A program made the translations under genes and the position numbers. Positions 34,578-49,100 of a stretch of 64,000 nucleotides of DNA are shown one piece after another. Every line of letters begins with the position of its first letter. Position 1 is the stretch's first letter. The stretch covers positions 5,503,501 to 5,567,500 of the forward strand of contig JBAMJR010000084.1 of assembly GCA_038501785.1 (NCBI GenBank). The letters run 5' to 3'. Source of the stretch: Myoxocephalus aenaeus (Eukaryota > Chordata > Actinopteri > Perciformes > Cottidae). The notes under the pieces are model-generated. The model worked only from the letters and a program-made list of their open reading frames with translations. It was not told where the DNA came from and did not search any database.

Positions 34578-34720
34578 CTACAGGTGTAGCTTAACACGTT
34601 ATCCCTTCTACATATATCAGGGAAGTAGGTGAAGTTGTGTTGGAAATCATACTCTCACAATATTCATGGTCCTCAAGATGAATAGTATATAATGTGTTTA
34701 AATCCAGGCTCGCCTTCTCC

Positions 34721-34804
<84 letters not shown>

Positions 34805-37290
34805 CACACACATGCACACACACACACACTCTTTACTTAGGTCACTATTGGGGACATTATTTTACATTCATTTCCTGGAGACTTAACCTAACTCTAATCT
34901 TAACCAATGACCCGATCACCTACTCTTTATTCTGAAATGTGTCTCTAAAGGAGACGAAGTTAGGAACACACACTCCGCTGCACGTAGAGCGTAGTGTCTG
35001 AGTGTTATCTGATTTTAAGTTGATTATTGTTTTATTTATTGTTTCTTTCAAAGGTCCAACACTGTTTTTTTCATCCTGGGTATTTTTAATCTGTTTTGCT
35101 AAATGACTTAAACCTTAATGTCAATTGTAAAATTGTTTCAGTAAACAGCATAAATCATATTTCTCCGTCACAGGATGATTATGTTTTGAATAATGACACA
35201 GCAAACACGTTTTTCATTGATATTTATTGTTTAAAGTTCATTTAAACGGTGATTTCCGAACACCTTTGAGCAGAAAAGCAAATCCTTCTTTCATGAATCC
35301 AGACTTCACCTGAAAGTGAAGGCAACTTCTGGGTAGTTTCTCTAAAATATATCCTATTAAGTTTTATTAATAAATGTATCATGAGTTTTGTTCTGTTTGT
35401 TTATTGTTTGTGAACTTATTTATTTTATTTATTTTATTTTTCATGTAATTCATTTTATTTCATATTGTAAAATATTTTTATTTACATGTTTTCCCTTTTT
35501 ATTTTTAGCCATTTATTTATTTTAAAGTGATATATTTTGTAATTTGTTTAATTCGGGGAAGGTTGTGATTTATAAGTACAATGAGTTTGAGTGTATAGAA
35601 ATATATGTTTGAAGAATATATCTCCCCGGATGCGTTGCTGTAGAAGTATAAAGTTACAGAAAATGAGATACTCAAGTAAAAGTACTATACTTCAAAGTAC
35701 TTGAGTAAATGTATGTCTTCATGCTCCACCTCTGTTGGTCATTCACTGAAAAAATTAGTAAATAAAGCAATTAAATTGAATTGTAAACATTAAAATATGA
35801 CGCACTTATGTACAACAGTTTGTTATAAAGTACAAAAACATATATCTCCAAATCCACAGTTGGATGTTTTCTCGACCTCTCATGATGATCTGCAGCAGGA
35901 CCCGGATGTGCTGGTCCAGGTCAGAGCGATGCAAACCTACTTCCCGTATCCTCCACTAGGTGGCGACACCTCCTCACAGTTTTTACTATATCTTCACGTG
36001 CTCATCCAGCCAGCAACTGTAACCTGAGCCACCTGATGCCACTGAAGGCAGCTGTTTCCAGTATCTTTGACCTTGAATGCTTCACGGAAAACCTTTTCTT
36101 TTTTTTAGTCAGATATACACCCAAATCCAGAAATGCAAAAACACAGAAATTACAGAAATATGCAAAGAAAGTACTACTTTATTATCTAAAGTTGTACAGG
36201 TTGTCTAGCTGTGGCCGTGGGGGGAACTGCCATCTTCTCATGTGTGCTATTTGATTAAAAAATCAACCTCATCTGTCAGAAAAACAGCGTCAAAGAGTCA
36301 TTTTATATTACATTATATTACATTTTATATTACTGCAAAACATTATATGGTGTCGGTTTAATGGTCATTTTGTGGTTTTTAACTGAAACTGAAAAAAGTG
36401 ATTCTCGTATGGTTTAGTGCCATTTAAAGACTTTAAAGTATTTTTTGATGATTAAGCAAACTTAAGTGTTGAAGTATTTTTTATGACATAATATGACATA
36501 ATATTATTCATTCATATCTTTTTTTTACTCTCTTAAATCTGACCTTTTTAGATCCTATTCACAATCATGTTATATTCTTTTATGTTGTTTGTAAAGCGCT
36601 GTTACAATATGCTAATAAACTTGCCTTGACCTAAAACACATTCATATCCTGCAACCTCCCCACTCCTTACAGTATATATAGCGCTCTAACGTTTAAGGAC
36701 AATGTGCTGGAGGTGCTGGCGGCTTTCTGGATGACTCATCTTGGCATCTGAAGTCGGGGGCAGGTTGCTCCGAACAAGAGCGTCACTCTCCAGGAAGTGG
36801 CAGGGTTGTGACCATAGAAGTGGAATAGGAGACAGAGCAGACCCTGGACAGTTCTAACGTGGTCATTTGACGAGTACGAGAGAAAAATTGTCTGAGTTGT
36901 TTGTTGTCGAGACACAACGCATCTCAGTGCAGCTGAAAAAAGTGCCGTCGCAGGAAGAGGAAGACACCTGGATGCAGCGTTGGAGGCGTTGCGCTGTTAA
37001 TTCCTATGAAAGTTGCTCAGTCACATATCACGGCTAACCAAGGTACTGGTGACCTGGTTTGGCTGTCTGGGCCCTAACTACTCAAGGTCAAGGCCTGACC
37101 TAAACCAATAGTCTCTCGCCAAGAAAAGCAATGGGATTAATGACGCCACAAGCGGTGCAATGACGTATTAATTTACCCAGATCTTCAGCCATTGTTCACA
37201 TGAACAGAGGAGGTGAAATAACTCTGGATTTGGCTTTTAGTGCATTTTACAACAACTTTTAGCACCTATTGATATGTATAAGGGTCTTTT
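34578..37290. other. Intergenic; no gene recognised
   Basis: Contains a long CA tract (34722-34828), AT-rich low complexity (35340-35570), 'agtaaaagtactatacttca'-type dispersed repeat (35640-35740), and an isolated CTCF-like word ccactaggtggcgac at 35952. No coding domain. Confidence 0.5.
34722..34828 (+). repeat. (CA)n microsatellite
   Basis: About 40 uninterrupted CA units, then CA with CATG interruptions. Confidence 0.95.
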
Positions 37291-37299
37291 TCCCAATGT

Positions 37300-37580
37300 A
37301 TGCTTCTGGGAAAAAGTATTTTTTGGCCCATCACATGACAGACCCAAGAGTTGTAATTCCATAACTTGTGGACAGCTGGGTAATACGCTTGTTAAGTCCA
37401 CCATGATTTCATGCTACATTGGAGACCTGTCAAAGTCCCGCCCTAAAGCGTCCCCTGCTTTATGGTCTGTTTGACTCTAAATGGACCATCATTTACTAAA
37501 TGAACATCATGCTGTATTGAAGAAGACTTGAAACTAGAGATTGAGACATAAACTCATATTTACAATGTTTACTGAGGGAA
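37300..37580 (-). repeat. Dispersed fish repeat, inverted to 44.3-44.5 kb
   Basis: 'gcgtcccctgctttatggtc' and 'atcatgctgtattgaagaag' are the reverse complement of sequence at 44400-44490. Confidence 0.75.
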
Positions 37581-40500
37581 TAAATCATGGATGGGACCCC
37601 GGCCCAAAGTGCAGAGATTAGATTTACCGAAGCACCTGTCTGCATGGAGACAGAAGCTTCTTATGCTCTTCGTCTTGTTTCCTCTTATTTACCATCCTTA
37701 AGCATAACATGTCGAGGTGAGTGTTTGAAGAAGTGGTTACGTCAGCGTGCATTCTGACCATTCCTCTAGCATGTGCACACAATAGGTGTCTCAGAGAAGC
37801 ACAGATTCCTCAGCGCACGGGGCTTTGTAGTAACTACGTGCTGCTAATTCTTGAAATCCCTCTGAACAAAGAGGTTTGGAGTGTAATTAAAGATAAACAG
37901 TATGACATCAGGAGAAGCATTGTATCGGCTGAAAGTTTGGTGCTGTGGGATGTTTTTAATCACACTGTGTTGAAATGTATTCATGTGAAGAAAAACAGGC
38001 AACAGTGAATATGATTCAAGGAGTAGGACATCCGTGAGCAAGGATAACATTTTATCATTTGTAAAAGAAGTATAGCGTCATTTCTTCATGTTTTCAACAA
38101 TCAATCGTTGTATGAATCAGGCTGTGAATGAAATATGAACAAACCTTCAGAATATTGAGAGGAATGAAACTGGAAAGTCTGGTGTATCTAAGTGCTGCAG
38201 CAGAGGAGATTTCTGGCTGAGAGTCTGAGAAAAAACAGCCATTAAAGATATGATTTGTAAAATTAGACACGAGTGAAAAGGACATTTTCTTTTCTTCAAA
38301 TCACCTTAAAACTTCCCCAGTTGATTACCGTAAAAGTCGGGTTACAAGCCGCTACGACCTTCGGTGGGTGTCCCCACTGTAGCAAGCTAGCGCTGCTGCT
38401 AGCTAGCGCTGCTGCTAGCTCCCCGCTGCTGCTGCTACTGCCCGCGTCCCCTCTGCCCGAGTCGGGCGTCGAGCCGGGGCTGGTCCCGCTACCTTCGGTG
38501 GTTGTCAGGGTGCTAGCGGAGAGCTAGCTGGAGAGCTAGCGGAGATGCTAGCGGAGATGCTAGCAGAGAACTACCAGAGAACTAGCAGCAGCGCTTAGCT
38601 GGCTACAGCGGGGACACCCACCGAAGGTAGTAGCGTCTTGTAACCCGACTTTCACGGTACATAGATTAAGACAATAAAGATTTGTGTCACAAGTTTTCTG
38701 AAATTGTTTTAAATATGTAAATGAGACATTATCTTATGATAACCTCTGGTGAACTAAGATAAATCTTATAGACAAAGTAGGAAAAGAAACGCCTAAATGT
38801 ATATTTTGGATGTTTTCTTTCCACTAGTTTGAGAGAAGACATGTTATGGAAGATAAATAAACCCAAATATCAGTCTATATCTATGTGCACGCACATGTGT
38901 TCAACTCTGATTTCATGTGAAACCCTGGCAGATGAATGTGAAAACATTCGTCTAACATCGGCCTCTCCTCTCAGATGTCATTCTGCTCCGAGTACGTCCA
39001 AGCAGAGCAACGAGAAGAAATATATATTTTTTAAGGACATAATACCACGAGTCTGGTCGAACGTTTCCCTTGAAATTGGGCCCAAAAACACCGTGACTGC
39101 AGCCTGCCGCTGTTCAGAGGACGCACCTGCTCCCTCCACTCCGTGGCCGGGGAGATAGAGAGGCACAGTGTGAGGAGCGAGTGGAGAGAGGACGTTGACC
39201 TAAATGGAGAGAGAGAGAGAGGGAGAGGGCGAGAGATTTGAGGAGCGCTGACTTCAGATCAGCGTGGACGGGAACAGAGGTCTGGCTCAGTAACCTTCAG
39301 GGACAATCAGACGGAGATGTGGCCCAGATCCCAGCTCTCCTCCTCCTCCTCCTCCCTTCCACTTCCTCTCTCTCTGTCAGTGGAGTCACTAACACCACGT
39401 CCTCCCATTTGAAGCTCTGGCCGGGAGATGAGAATCCGGGGCTCGCTGTTTCGCTCTTTTTTTAAAAATGTCTTTCCTGTCTGCCCGCTGGCCTCGGAGG
39501 CCCCAGCACACAGGGCCCAGTGATGGCCGACCGGCCGCCCCCTCAGTCCACTTCGCCCTCTCCAACTAAAAAGGGAGTCATTGTGCCCCGCTGTGTCGCA
39601 ACAATGATCGAGTTAATATGAGCCAAGTGGATTGAGGCGGGAAGGGAGGGGGCGCTGCTGCTGGCTCCCCGACTCCGGCCTCATCCATCAGCGTCTGTCC
39701 CCCTCACCTCCGGTTTCTCCAGCTCCGGGTCCATGTCCTGTCCTCACTTCCCTGCTCTGGACCCCGGGGACCTGGTTTATGGGTCATCCACGGATGACTG
39801 CCGACTGCGACCACAGCGATCTGTCCACAGAGACTGCACTTCAGCACAATGTTAAGGCCTTTGAACCCGAGAGGCTCGCAAGTAAAAGTCCAAAGTCAAG
39901 TCTCAAGTCTTTGTCACCTCCGTCACTGTCGCGACAGGCAAACTCTTCATGCAAAGAATTTGTTCACAAATGACAACAGATAATCGCCAAACTTCCTGGA
40001 ACTTTTAACTCCCTTTAAGCTCAGAGACAACTTCAACTTGAGGAGGTCGGGAGTCGTCGTTTCCAAGCCTCATCATCCGTAGTCCCCCATAATCGCTGGC
40101 TAATGACGAGCTTCCTGTCAGAGGGTGGTGGGGGGGATTATCCCCACATGACAGCTCCGCCTCTGTTGAGCCGCCTCAAGTTTACACACAGGTTTGGGAT
40201 TTGACACGACAAGGCGGTGAAAAATAGAGTGGGAAAGATATTCGTCTGTAATAGCAGGTTTTTGAAAGCAACATGTGGAAGAAATATGGTGGTTTTCGCT
40301 TCACTTTCAGTATCAGCTATAGTCATGAGTGAGCTGTTCACTTCATGTCATCACATTTCTGTGTCTAATTCTCTATTTTCTTCCTTTTCTTGATCCGAAC
40401 CACTGCAGATTTCCGTTCGGTTCAAGAAAAAAGCTGTTTTCTTAGTATGTACATATATACACACGGTTACTTGCTCTCACTGGAACCAGCGAATGTCGAT

Positions 40501-42070
40501 CGTGCAAAACGTTTGACCTAAATAGGGATTTAATAACCTCATTCTGGGTGACCAGGCTGGATCAGCGTCCCGCTAATCCTAAACGCCACATCTGGGAGCT
40601 GCGAGGGCCCCGTATCCCTCTCTCTCCGCTCCTCTGGGATAAACAGACCCGGAGCTGAGAGATTTGAACTCTGAGCATCAACTCGTGTGGGATTAACATG
40701 GGGGGGGGCTCTGCTTTTTGGTTCTACGCCTGTAAAAAACGACCTGCATAGTGAGGGTATATGGTCAAAGGTCGTCGGGCTGTGAAGGCTCCTTTTGCTG
40801 TAATTCAAGGCATTCAAAGGATCATGTTATGGTCATTATGCAACACATTGATGCACAAACACATGACAAACAAAAACAGTAGTGCATTCCTTTCCTGCAT
40901 TGTTTTTTTGCATTTGCATCATCAGGACAGTATGATGCTGTAAAACAGCAGCATCCAAAACAAGTCTCTGGACAGATAATGAGGCCGACATCTTCACATT
41001 AAAAACTCAACATGTCCATGTTTGACACCAACATCAGGATGTAAACACAGAGTGCAGCTTGATCCGGGATGAACGATGGATCCACGTCTCTGTGAGGATG
41101 TTGGCTCAACAGTCACGACCTCCCGCTGCTTTCATTCATGCTCACTGGGTTAGCTTAGCTTACCTCCCTCTCCCCCCTCTCCTCCCTCTCCTCCAGAAAC
41201 CAGAAATAAAAAGAGATATTCATGTGAAATGATGGGTAACGACACTTGGACAAGGCTGAAAACCCCATCTGATGAGATTTTGGTCAAAGTGAAGATATGT
41301 GAGATTATAGAGGGAGGAAGTCCCGCCCCTTCCGGTGTTCATGTTACAATACTTTGGGGGAAAATATATTCAGTCGTCAACGGCGAGAGAGAAATATTGT
41401 TTTGATCCCGTTTCAATTCTGCCATGAATTACAGACTCTAAAAAACAATTAACTGGCTCAATATAGAAATAAATAAAAATGAAGGTAACATTTTGCATGG
41501 ATCTTTTGAAGTATTCTGTCATTATTGAGTTAATCCTATGAGTCTTTTATAATCTGACTAACCTAATTAGATCAATGCAACCAACATGATGACCGTAGTT
41601 AAGTTGAACCAAATTAATATGAATCCAAAAGTCGTGGTGATTTTAAATTCTAAATACTTTTCATTCGATCTATTCTAATTTATTAGTTTTAAAAATGTGC
41701 GTGCAGATTATTACTTTAATTATTTGAGTATTAATAATTCATTTCACTTAAACTCTAATTTAAGTCGTAACATTCTCATAACATAAAATAAAATAATCCT
41801 GTGCAGTGCACACAAGAGACATATAGTAAATAAAAAAATCAAGTAATATAAATAAATAGTAAAACAGTAATAAAGCAGTAATGAAAAAAACTATTCCACA
41901 ATAGCAATATTATATATATATATATACAGATGGAATACAAGTATACAAAGTATTAAATGACACATGGACATTTATATTTATTATAAAGCACTTTGTCCAC
42001 ATATGTTTGTCAGTTTACTGGATAGCAGTAAATACTTTTCACCTATTTTGACATATCTTCCCTTCACTTC
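37581..42070. other. Upstream region of cttnbp2; no gene recognised
   Basis: Contains the foldback element at 38.3 kb, a GA/CT-rich stretch at 39.2-39.4 kb, G runs at about 40128 and 40701, and AT-rich DNA with a TA run at about 41911. Several short frames exist but none shows a domain or splice-linked partner. Confidence 0.45.
38326..38659. mobile_element. Foldback DNA element with long terminal inverted repeats
   Basis: Left 'taccgtaaaagtcgggttac' and right complement 'gtaacccgactttcacggta' are the outer ends. The arms go on through 'accttcggtgggtgtcccc' to about 75 bases. The core is a run of 'gctagcggagat' and 'gctgctgctagct' words. No transposase frame. Confidence 0.8.
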
Positions 42071-43110
42071 GTCACGTTATTGGTGCGCCGGAGCCCCACG
42101 GGTTCGAGACCCACTCCTCAGGTTATTTTATGGCTCCGACAAATGCTGCTGTCAATCTCTCGGGTCTGGACAGACAGGCAGCAGCGCCTCCTCTCCAGTT
42201 GGGAGCGCACCGGGGCTTCGCATCTGGGGTTGCTTTCCTCTCCTTTTCTTGTCCTCCTCTCCTCGTGTCGGTCGGTTGGTCGGTCGGTCGGTCGGTCCAC
42301 GCCCACTCGCCCGCCCGCTTCCCCCGCTGCAGCAGCAGCAGTAGCGGCCCCGCGCGCACACATCGGCTGAGGGCTTTTTTTATTTCTCCAACCTTTCTAT
42401 CGCAGCTCCCTTCTACTTGTCAAATCTCTCCTCTATCTCTTCTCTTCTCCTCCTCCCTTCTCTTTCCTTTCCCACAAATGCCCGCGCGTGGCGTGATTTG
42501 CGCTCAGCAGCGCAATAGTTAACGAGCGCCGGATGCGCCCTCGCTCCAAGCAGACCGCTACAGTACGAAGATGGCGTCGGAGGGAGCCAGCGGAGAGCAG
42601 CCTCCTCCGGTACAAACACTGGTGGCAACCGCCGTGCTGGGCAGCGTCGACACGGTAAGACGCGAGCACCTGGAGGGGGGACACAACCAAAAAACAACCT
42701 ACACGTGGGGGAGGGGGGTCGTGGTGCATATTCGGTGGCGCAGAAAGGAGCCGCGTTGGGCTTTGAAGGGGAGAAGAAGCAGTGCGCATCTATCTCAACA
42801 GCGGTGGCCAGTGTGGAGAGGCTCGCGACCATGTCTGGTGGAGGAAAACATAGAATAAGGAGGAGGGGTGTGGGGGGACATGACTCAGACAATCCCCCCC
42901 AAAAGAATACCCACGCAGAATATGATGTTTCTTTGTGTCTTTACATTTAAAGTGAATTCTTTTGTTCGCCTCCGCCGGCAGTTTTTTTTTTTTTTTTGGG
43001 GGGACATTTCGCTCCGCCGCTGGAACGTTTCTCCCGTGGCCGATGGAAGGAGCTCCGACCACCGGGAGCCGCGCGCAGAGACCCGGGGAGCCGTGCGCGC
43101 GCTGCGGGAC
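42071..43110 (+). promoter_or_regulatory. cttnbp2: CpG-rich promoter/5' UTR region of cttnbp2
   Basis: GC- and CpG-rich sequence surrounds the first coding exon, unlike the AT-rich flanks, with pyrimidine-rich tracts (42410-42470) and a (GGTC)n run at about 42270-42298 upstream of the ATG. No TATA box is placed with confidence. A TSS within about 42.2-42.5 kb is an inference. Confidence 0.55.
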
Positions 43111-46100
43111 ACTTTAATCGTTTTGCTTGGTTGATTTTTTTATTTTTTATTCTCCATGAAATCCTTTATTTATTTATTTTTTCTCCATTTTTTCCCCCAC
43201 CGATCCTGCAGAGCTGCAAGTGGCATTAAAAAAAAGAGGTTATTTTTCTGAAGTGGTCCTCCACATGACCCCTTACAGGCTTCCATAGGTTGTCCTGTTG
43301 TTGAGCACACAAACACACATAGTTGTGATTTCTCACAGCTTGTGTGTTTCCGTTCACATTCCTCTGTGCAGGTTGATCAATCTGTTGCCCCCTCCGGCAT
43401 GCAACCACCCACACTGTTGCCATCCGCCCCCGCAACTTAACGCAAAATGTTGCTTTTTGGCGCTTGAGTTTCTGTTTTTATTGAACTTTAAGTACTACAT
43501 CCACCCAAACCCCCCCACACTGCTGGAAAGTTGCAGGAACTGAAAGCAGCCACGGGGTCCCTGAGGTGAGTGGGTGGTAGTGTGGGTGTTGAGGAGATGT
43601 GGGAGAAGAGGGGGCCTGCTCACCAGACACCTTTCTAAATTGGTCTTAATTTCAGTGACTCAGCTGGCATAGCTGGGAGTACCGTGTCAGCCTGCCCCGA
43701 GGCCACTTTATACATTTAGCGTTGAGGTGAACAGGTGCTCCGGAGACATGGGAGCCGGGCAGCCTCCTCGGCTCGCCCCGGCGCTCTTGCCAGCGATCTC
43801 TTCCTCCAGCGAACGGGGGGCTTCCGCCTCCATGACCCCCCCCAAAACTCCCCCCACTCACATCGTGCCTGCGGTGGTTAAATAAAGCACTTTGCTCTTT
43901 GCTCACCCCTGTCAGACACTCTGCTGTTTGCCCAAGGTGGGGGAAGTTTCTCATTTTGTGAGGACTCTGAAGGACCGGCCCCCTGTGGTCCAGAGAGGGG
44001 TCAGGGGTCAATGAGGGCGCTCTGACGGTCACCTCCCACCCGTTTACCATAATACATGTTGGTGGGGCACGCGGCATGTCCGGTTTGGAAGTGAAGCCAA
44101 TGCTTCATGTCTTATAACCTGCATTACATCAAATGTCCACCAGGGGGCGACTCCTACGGTTGTATAGAAGTCTATGCTTTATGGGTTAAAGCTGCATTCT
44201 CTCTCCTGACCACCAGGGGATGACTCCTCTGGTTGTATAGAAGTCTATGCTTCATGTGTTAAAGCTGCATTCTCTCTCCTGACCACCAGGGGGTGACTCC
44301 TCTGGTTGTATAGAAGTCTATATAAGTGACTCTACTTCTCTCTTGATGTATTCCCTCAGTAAACATTGTAAACATGAGTTTATGTCTCAACCTCTAGTTT
44401 CAAGTCTTCTTCAATACAGCATGATGTTCATTTAGTAAATTATGGTCATTTAGAGTCAAACAGACCATAAAGCAGGGGACGCTTTAGGGGCGGGGCTACA
44501 AGGTGATTGACAGGTTGCTACCAGAGCCGTATATGCCGTCTCTATGTCACTCGGTCCAATTATGGTCACTTCCGTTCACCGGTTGCAAAAAGCCAAGATG
44601 GCGACGGCCAAATCGCAGAACTCGAGGCTTCAAAACCTCACGACGACTTCTTAAATACAGTCTATGGTCCTGTTGAAGTTCAAGGAAAACGTGCTTATTA
44701 AACAGATAATAAGATATTTTGTTGAAGTTGATCTGCGGACGCTGCGACATCTCGAGTCCCAGAAAGACGAGCAGTCAGATGATTGAGGCGTTTATTTGGA
44801 TTGAGACGTTCGATGGTTGCAAGTCACTAAAGGCTAAAATAAGATACCTGTAACTCAAAACCGCCTCATCACCTGTTGTTGGCTGAGAAAGCCGAAACAG
44901 TTTTAGCCTCAATTAAAGTTCACAGCCCTCGTCCCTATAACCTGAAAATGAGACGAGCTGCGAAATGTATGAAATGTGAATTGAATGCATCTGACATTCA
45001 ATTAACAGCCGGCAGTGCCGTCTGCTAAAGGTCCTGTATTCAGAACCGTCGAGTTGAGCGGATTAAAATGTTGATCCGAGGCAAAGTTCAAGATTCTTAC
45101 ATTCGTGTGAAGTGACTCCTGGTTGAACTACGGGAAGAAGAAGAAAAAACGCTCGTTCTCGGTCATGCATTGGTGTGACGGAGTGATGCGTCTCGTCACT
45201 CGTAAACAATCTTTGACTGAATACAGACACCAGCTGCACAGAGAGAACCTTTCATTTCTGTCCTTTACAGAATTAATGCTAATTATCTACAGCTGAGCGA
45301 GATAAAACTTTATTCATCCCGCGGGAAATGGATGCACATGTGAAATGTCGAAGAGAACAACAATCAAAAGTGCAAATCCAATATAGAAATGTATGTATAG
45401 TTTCTGCAAAATCAAATGAACGTTTTTACGATGAACCACTTGGATAACTTTGTGTTTTACTTCCATGTAAGTTTAATTGTCAGAACGCTTGTGTTTGTTG
45501 TCCTGAAATGACTTTCATCCTTGAGATATTGTCACCCAGCTCGCTTCAATGCCTGGCAGTGACTATTGTGTCAGTGAGTGGTTATGTGAGCGGACATGCT
45601 GCCATGTTGGAGGACTGCCATCAACGCGAGTGGCTGTAATGTCATCGCTTCTTCGTCCTGACAACAAAATAATTTCTGAGCTCTCTCACACACAGGAGGG
45701 GTGTTTCAAATTACCCTGTAAACAAGTCGGATGGGCCACCCGAGAAGATTAAGTGTGATTGCACGATCTATTAAAGGGTCGCTTCACCCAAATTACAGGG
45801 AATCTAACCAAGCAAAAATATGCCTGTCACGATAAATATTTTTTTTTGGATGATATATTGTCCCAGAAATAATTTAGATGAGTTATAATATTGTAATTTT
45901 TAAGACAATTTAATGCCACTGATATAATGATAATATAATAGCGTAATAAAGCAAGGGCACTCTTTCAAAGAGAAATTCACTTTTAATTTGTGAATATTGA
46001 GACATTGCAATGTCGATAGCATAAAAAAGATCATTTCCATACATCGTAAGATACGTCGTTAGCGTAAAAAAGATCGGGATCATGTCCATACATCGTACGA

Positions 46101-49100
46101 TAAGTCGTTAGTGTGAAAAAGATCAAGATCATTTCCATATATCGTACGATAAATCGATAACGTAAAAACGATTGAGATCATGTCCATACATCCTACGATA
46201 AGTCGATAGCGTAAAAAAGATTGAGCTCATTTTCATATATTGTACGATAAATCAATAACGTAAAAGAAGATCGAGATCATGTCCATGTATCGTACGATAA
46301 ATCGATAGCGTAAAAAAGATCCATGTATCGAGGATTTGCTGCTATTCTTTGTTTTATGTTAAAGTAAGCGTGTGACGTGTCGTCCGGAAATATTCTTTCA
46401 CATTTAATTGACCAACAGATTAACAATTTAGCCCTAATCCACAGACGTCGGAGTAAACGTTCTTCACCTGGACAATGTCTCGAAAACCTGGACACATTCA
46501 ATCAAATTTCCGTGAACATGACGGTATTATTACCACACGGTTTTGTCGGGGTTTTTTTTGCCAGAAGAACGCCGCGATGTTCGTCGGCCCCTCCCTCCCT
46601 CGTGGCTCAGAGTGAAATCACACGGGCCGCATTAAGTGGATCGGAGGTCCTAACGGCGAGCCGGCCAGGATGCTCGTGCCCTCTGCGCTCAGGAAACAAA
46701 ATGTGTATTGGCTTGTTTCACCTGCTCGCTCTGCAGAAACGGCAGAGACAGAATCCGCCGCTCAACCTTCTGTGACGAGTCGAGCCCATCGAGTCTCCCT
46801 GAGTCGTGCAATTCTCTCGGGTGGCGAACGCTGCCGGGAAAAGAAAAAGAAAGGAGCTCGGGAAACGATCGGAAGATTCGATGTGGACGAATCAATCCCT
46901 CTTGGAATCTCTCCTGCTTTTTATTTCCAGACTGGCTGTGTGATGGCATAGCAGACGTGGTCCGACTAAACTGAAACACTTTCCAGCACCTTTGTTTTCT
47001 GAAAAGAAAACATTACAGCGAGAAGACTCAAAACTTCCTTTTTTTAATTTATATTTTTTGGGGATTTTTCATCACCTGTCATGCGAAGGCTTTACTGCCT
47101 TTTTTAAAGGAGACCTACATTCCCCTGGGTCCTAAGTCCCTCCACACAGTAATCAGCGTTGCATATGTGTTTAGTTGTATTGGTGCATCTCTGGTCTCTC
47201 GTTGTTCCTCCTGCATCGCTCCTTTCCGGTTTTTAATGTAGCGACGGAGTTTCTTCTTGTAGTGATAGTGGGCGAGCTGTACCCAGCATGCAGTTCGACG
47301 GTGTACTTTTATAAATGTACAATTATTAGTGTTACGAATTGTTTATGTGTCACGAACTTTTGTGTCGTGGTGTTTTACCCTGTTAAAGAGCGTTAGTTGT
47401 GGGTTATTGATTGTTGTTATAAAGTTTTAACCATGACTAAAGTTATAACCATGACACGTAAGACTAGTAGCTCCGATAGCTGCGCCCTCAGCGGTGAGCG
47501 GTGAAAAATAAATTTTGCTGCCTGCCGAAGAGTGACAACAGTTGTTACGGCAATGCACCGGCATGACGGTATATGAAAAATTCATACCGTATGGAAGTTT
47601 GAAACCGGTATACCGGTAGAACCGGTATATCGCCCAGACTAATACGATCCCTGTCGAGGTCCCTGAACACAACTGTTTGAACGCTGTGCTTTGGAATGCC
47701 GACTAACCAGATGCTGCTGTGACGTTCAGGGTTGTGTTCAGGAAATCACAAACCCCCCAAATCACGATGTCATGAGAGAAACTACCTCTTGGTTTGTTGT
47801 CGAATTTAACATCTTGAAGCACCAATCTTCTGTCACATTTCTGAGGTTTGAAGTTAGTTACTAAACTATCTCAGGGGTTTCTTTAGAAAAAAACGTAATT
47901 CTTGTTCTACCCCCCCCAAAAAAATACAAATAATAGTAGTTGATTGTTATTGTTACGGATTAATTAACATGCAAGCAGCATTTTAATGACGCTGAAGCTG
48001 GTCTTAAAGGAGACAACTCACTGCTTTATGACTGAATTTTAGGTGCAAACTACAACTAAATGTAATGTAAACTACAACAATGCACCCTTTTTATAAGCTG
48101 AATTAATGTTTGTTTTGTTAACTCTTAATATGCAAATCCACAGTTTACGTATTTATAGCACAGACAATGTGATTCCCAGTCAGAAGAAATAAGAAAATGA
48201 AACAGACATTCTGCTTTTCATTAATAAAAAAAGCTTTTAATTGCCATGAAGTGTTTCTGGTCACTCCCAATTACAGTCATCTCCAGCCATTAGCCTCGCG
48301 GCGGTCGCCGCTGACCGCGTAGGTGCTTAATGACCGAGCTAAATGTAATTAGGCCCTAATAGCTGCGAGGTAGGACGGGACATCCAGCCTAATTTAATGG
48401 GCGGCTCCTAATGAGACCAGGTGGGGACCTGGAGTAAGGGGCGCAAGCAACTTTATTATTAAATGTTTTCTCTACACAAGAAACTATTAAATGTGCTTTG
48501 GTCGACATTCATGGTCACCAGAGGACGATCCCTCCGAGCCACCTGACCGGATTCTTCTAGAAACGGACACTTTTCTCCAATCGTAGCTGTAATTAGAGAT
48601 AAATGTTCAACAGACTAATGGAAACATGCTGTGTTCTCATGTTAGCATGTGTAGGGACGGTAAGCTAATACGCTAATAGGCTAATAGTTAGCATGCCCGA
48701 ACGTCAGTGGTGGAAGAAGTATTTAGATTCATTACTGAAGTAAAAGTTGCAATGAAAGTGTGCAGAAGTACTTCTCTATTGTTAATGAAAATGCATGTTG
48801 AAGCAGGTTGTTGACAGGTAAACATTGCATTAAAAAGAAGTTTGTGTGTGTGTGTGCAAATCCTACATGCTGCATATGACATGTACTGTATGCATATACT
48901 GCACACCTGTCAATATGTATTTCTTTGCACTATTTGTATTGTTTACAACGTACAGAAACACTCAACTTTTATAGAGACATTTTATTTATGTTTACACAAA
49001 CATTCGAGAACGATTGATCTTCTGCTTGTTGGCCAAATGTCTTCATGAACTGCTGCTGTTTCCTCCCTTACTTGTGTTTTTTCTTCTTACTGCGTAGTCC

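Noticed and set aside
42118..43112. Many overlapping frames around the cttnbp2 promoter
   Set aside because: CpG-rich DNA lacks stops; only the 28-codon exon at 42571 fits a known protein and a splice site.
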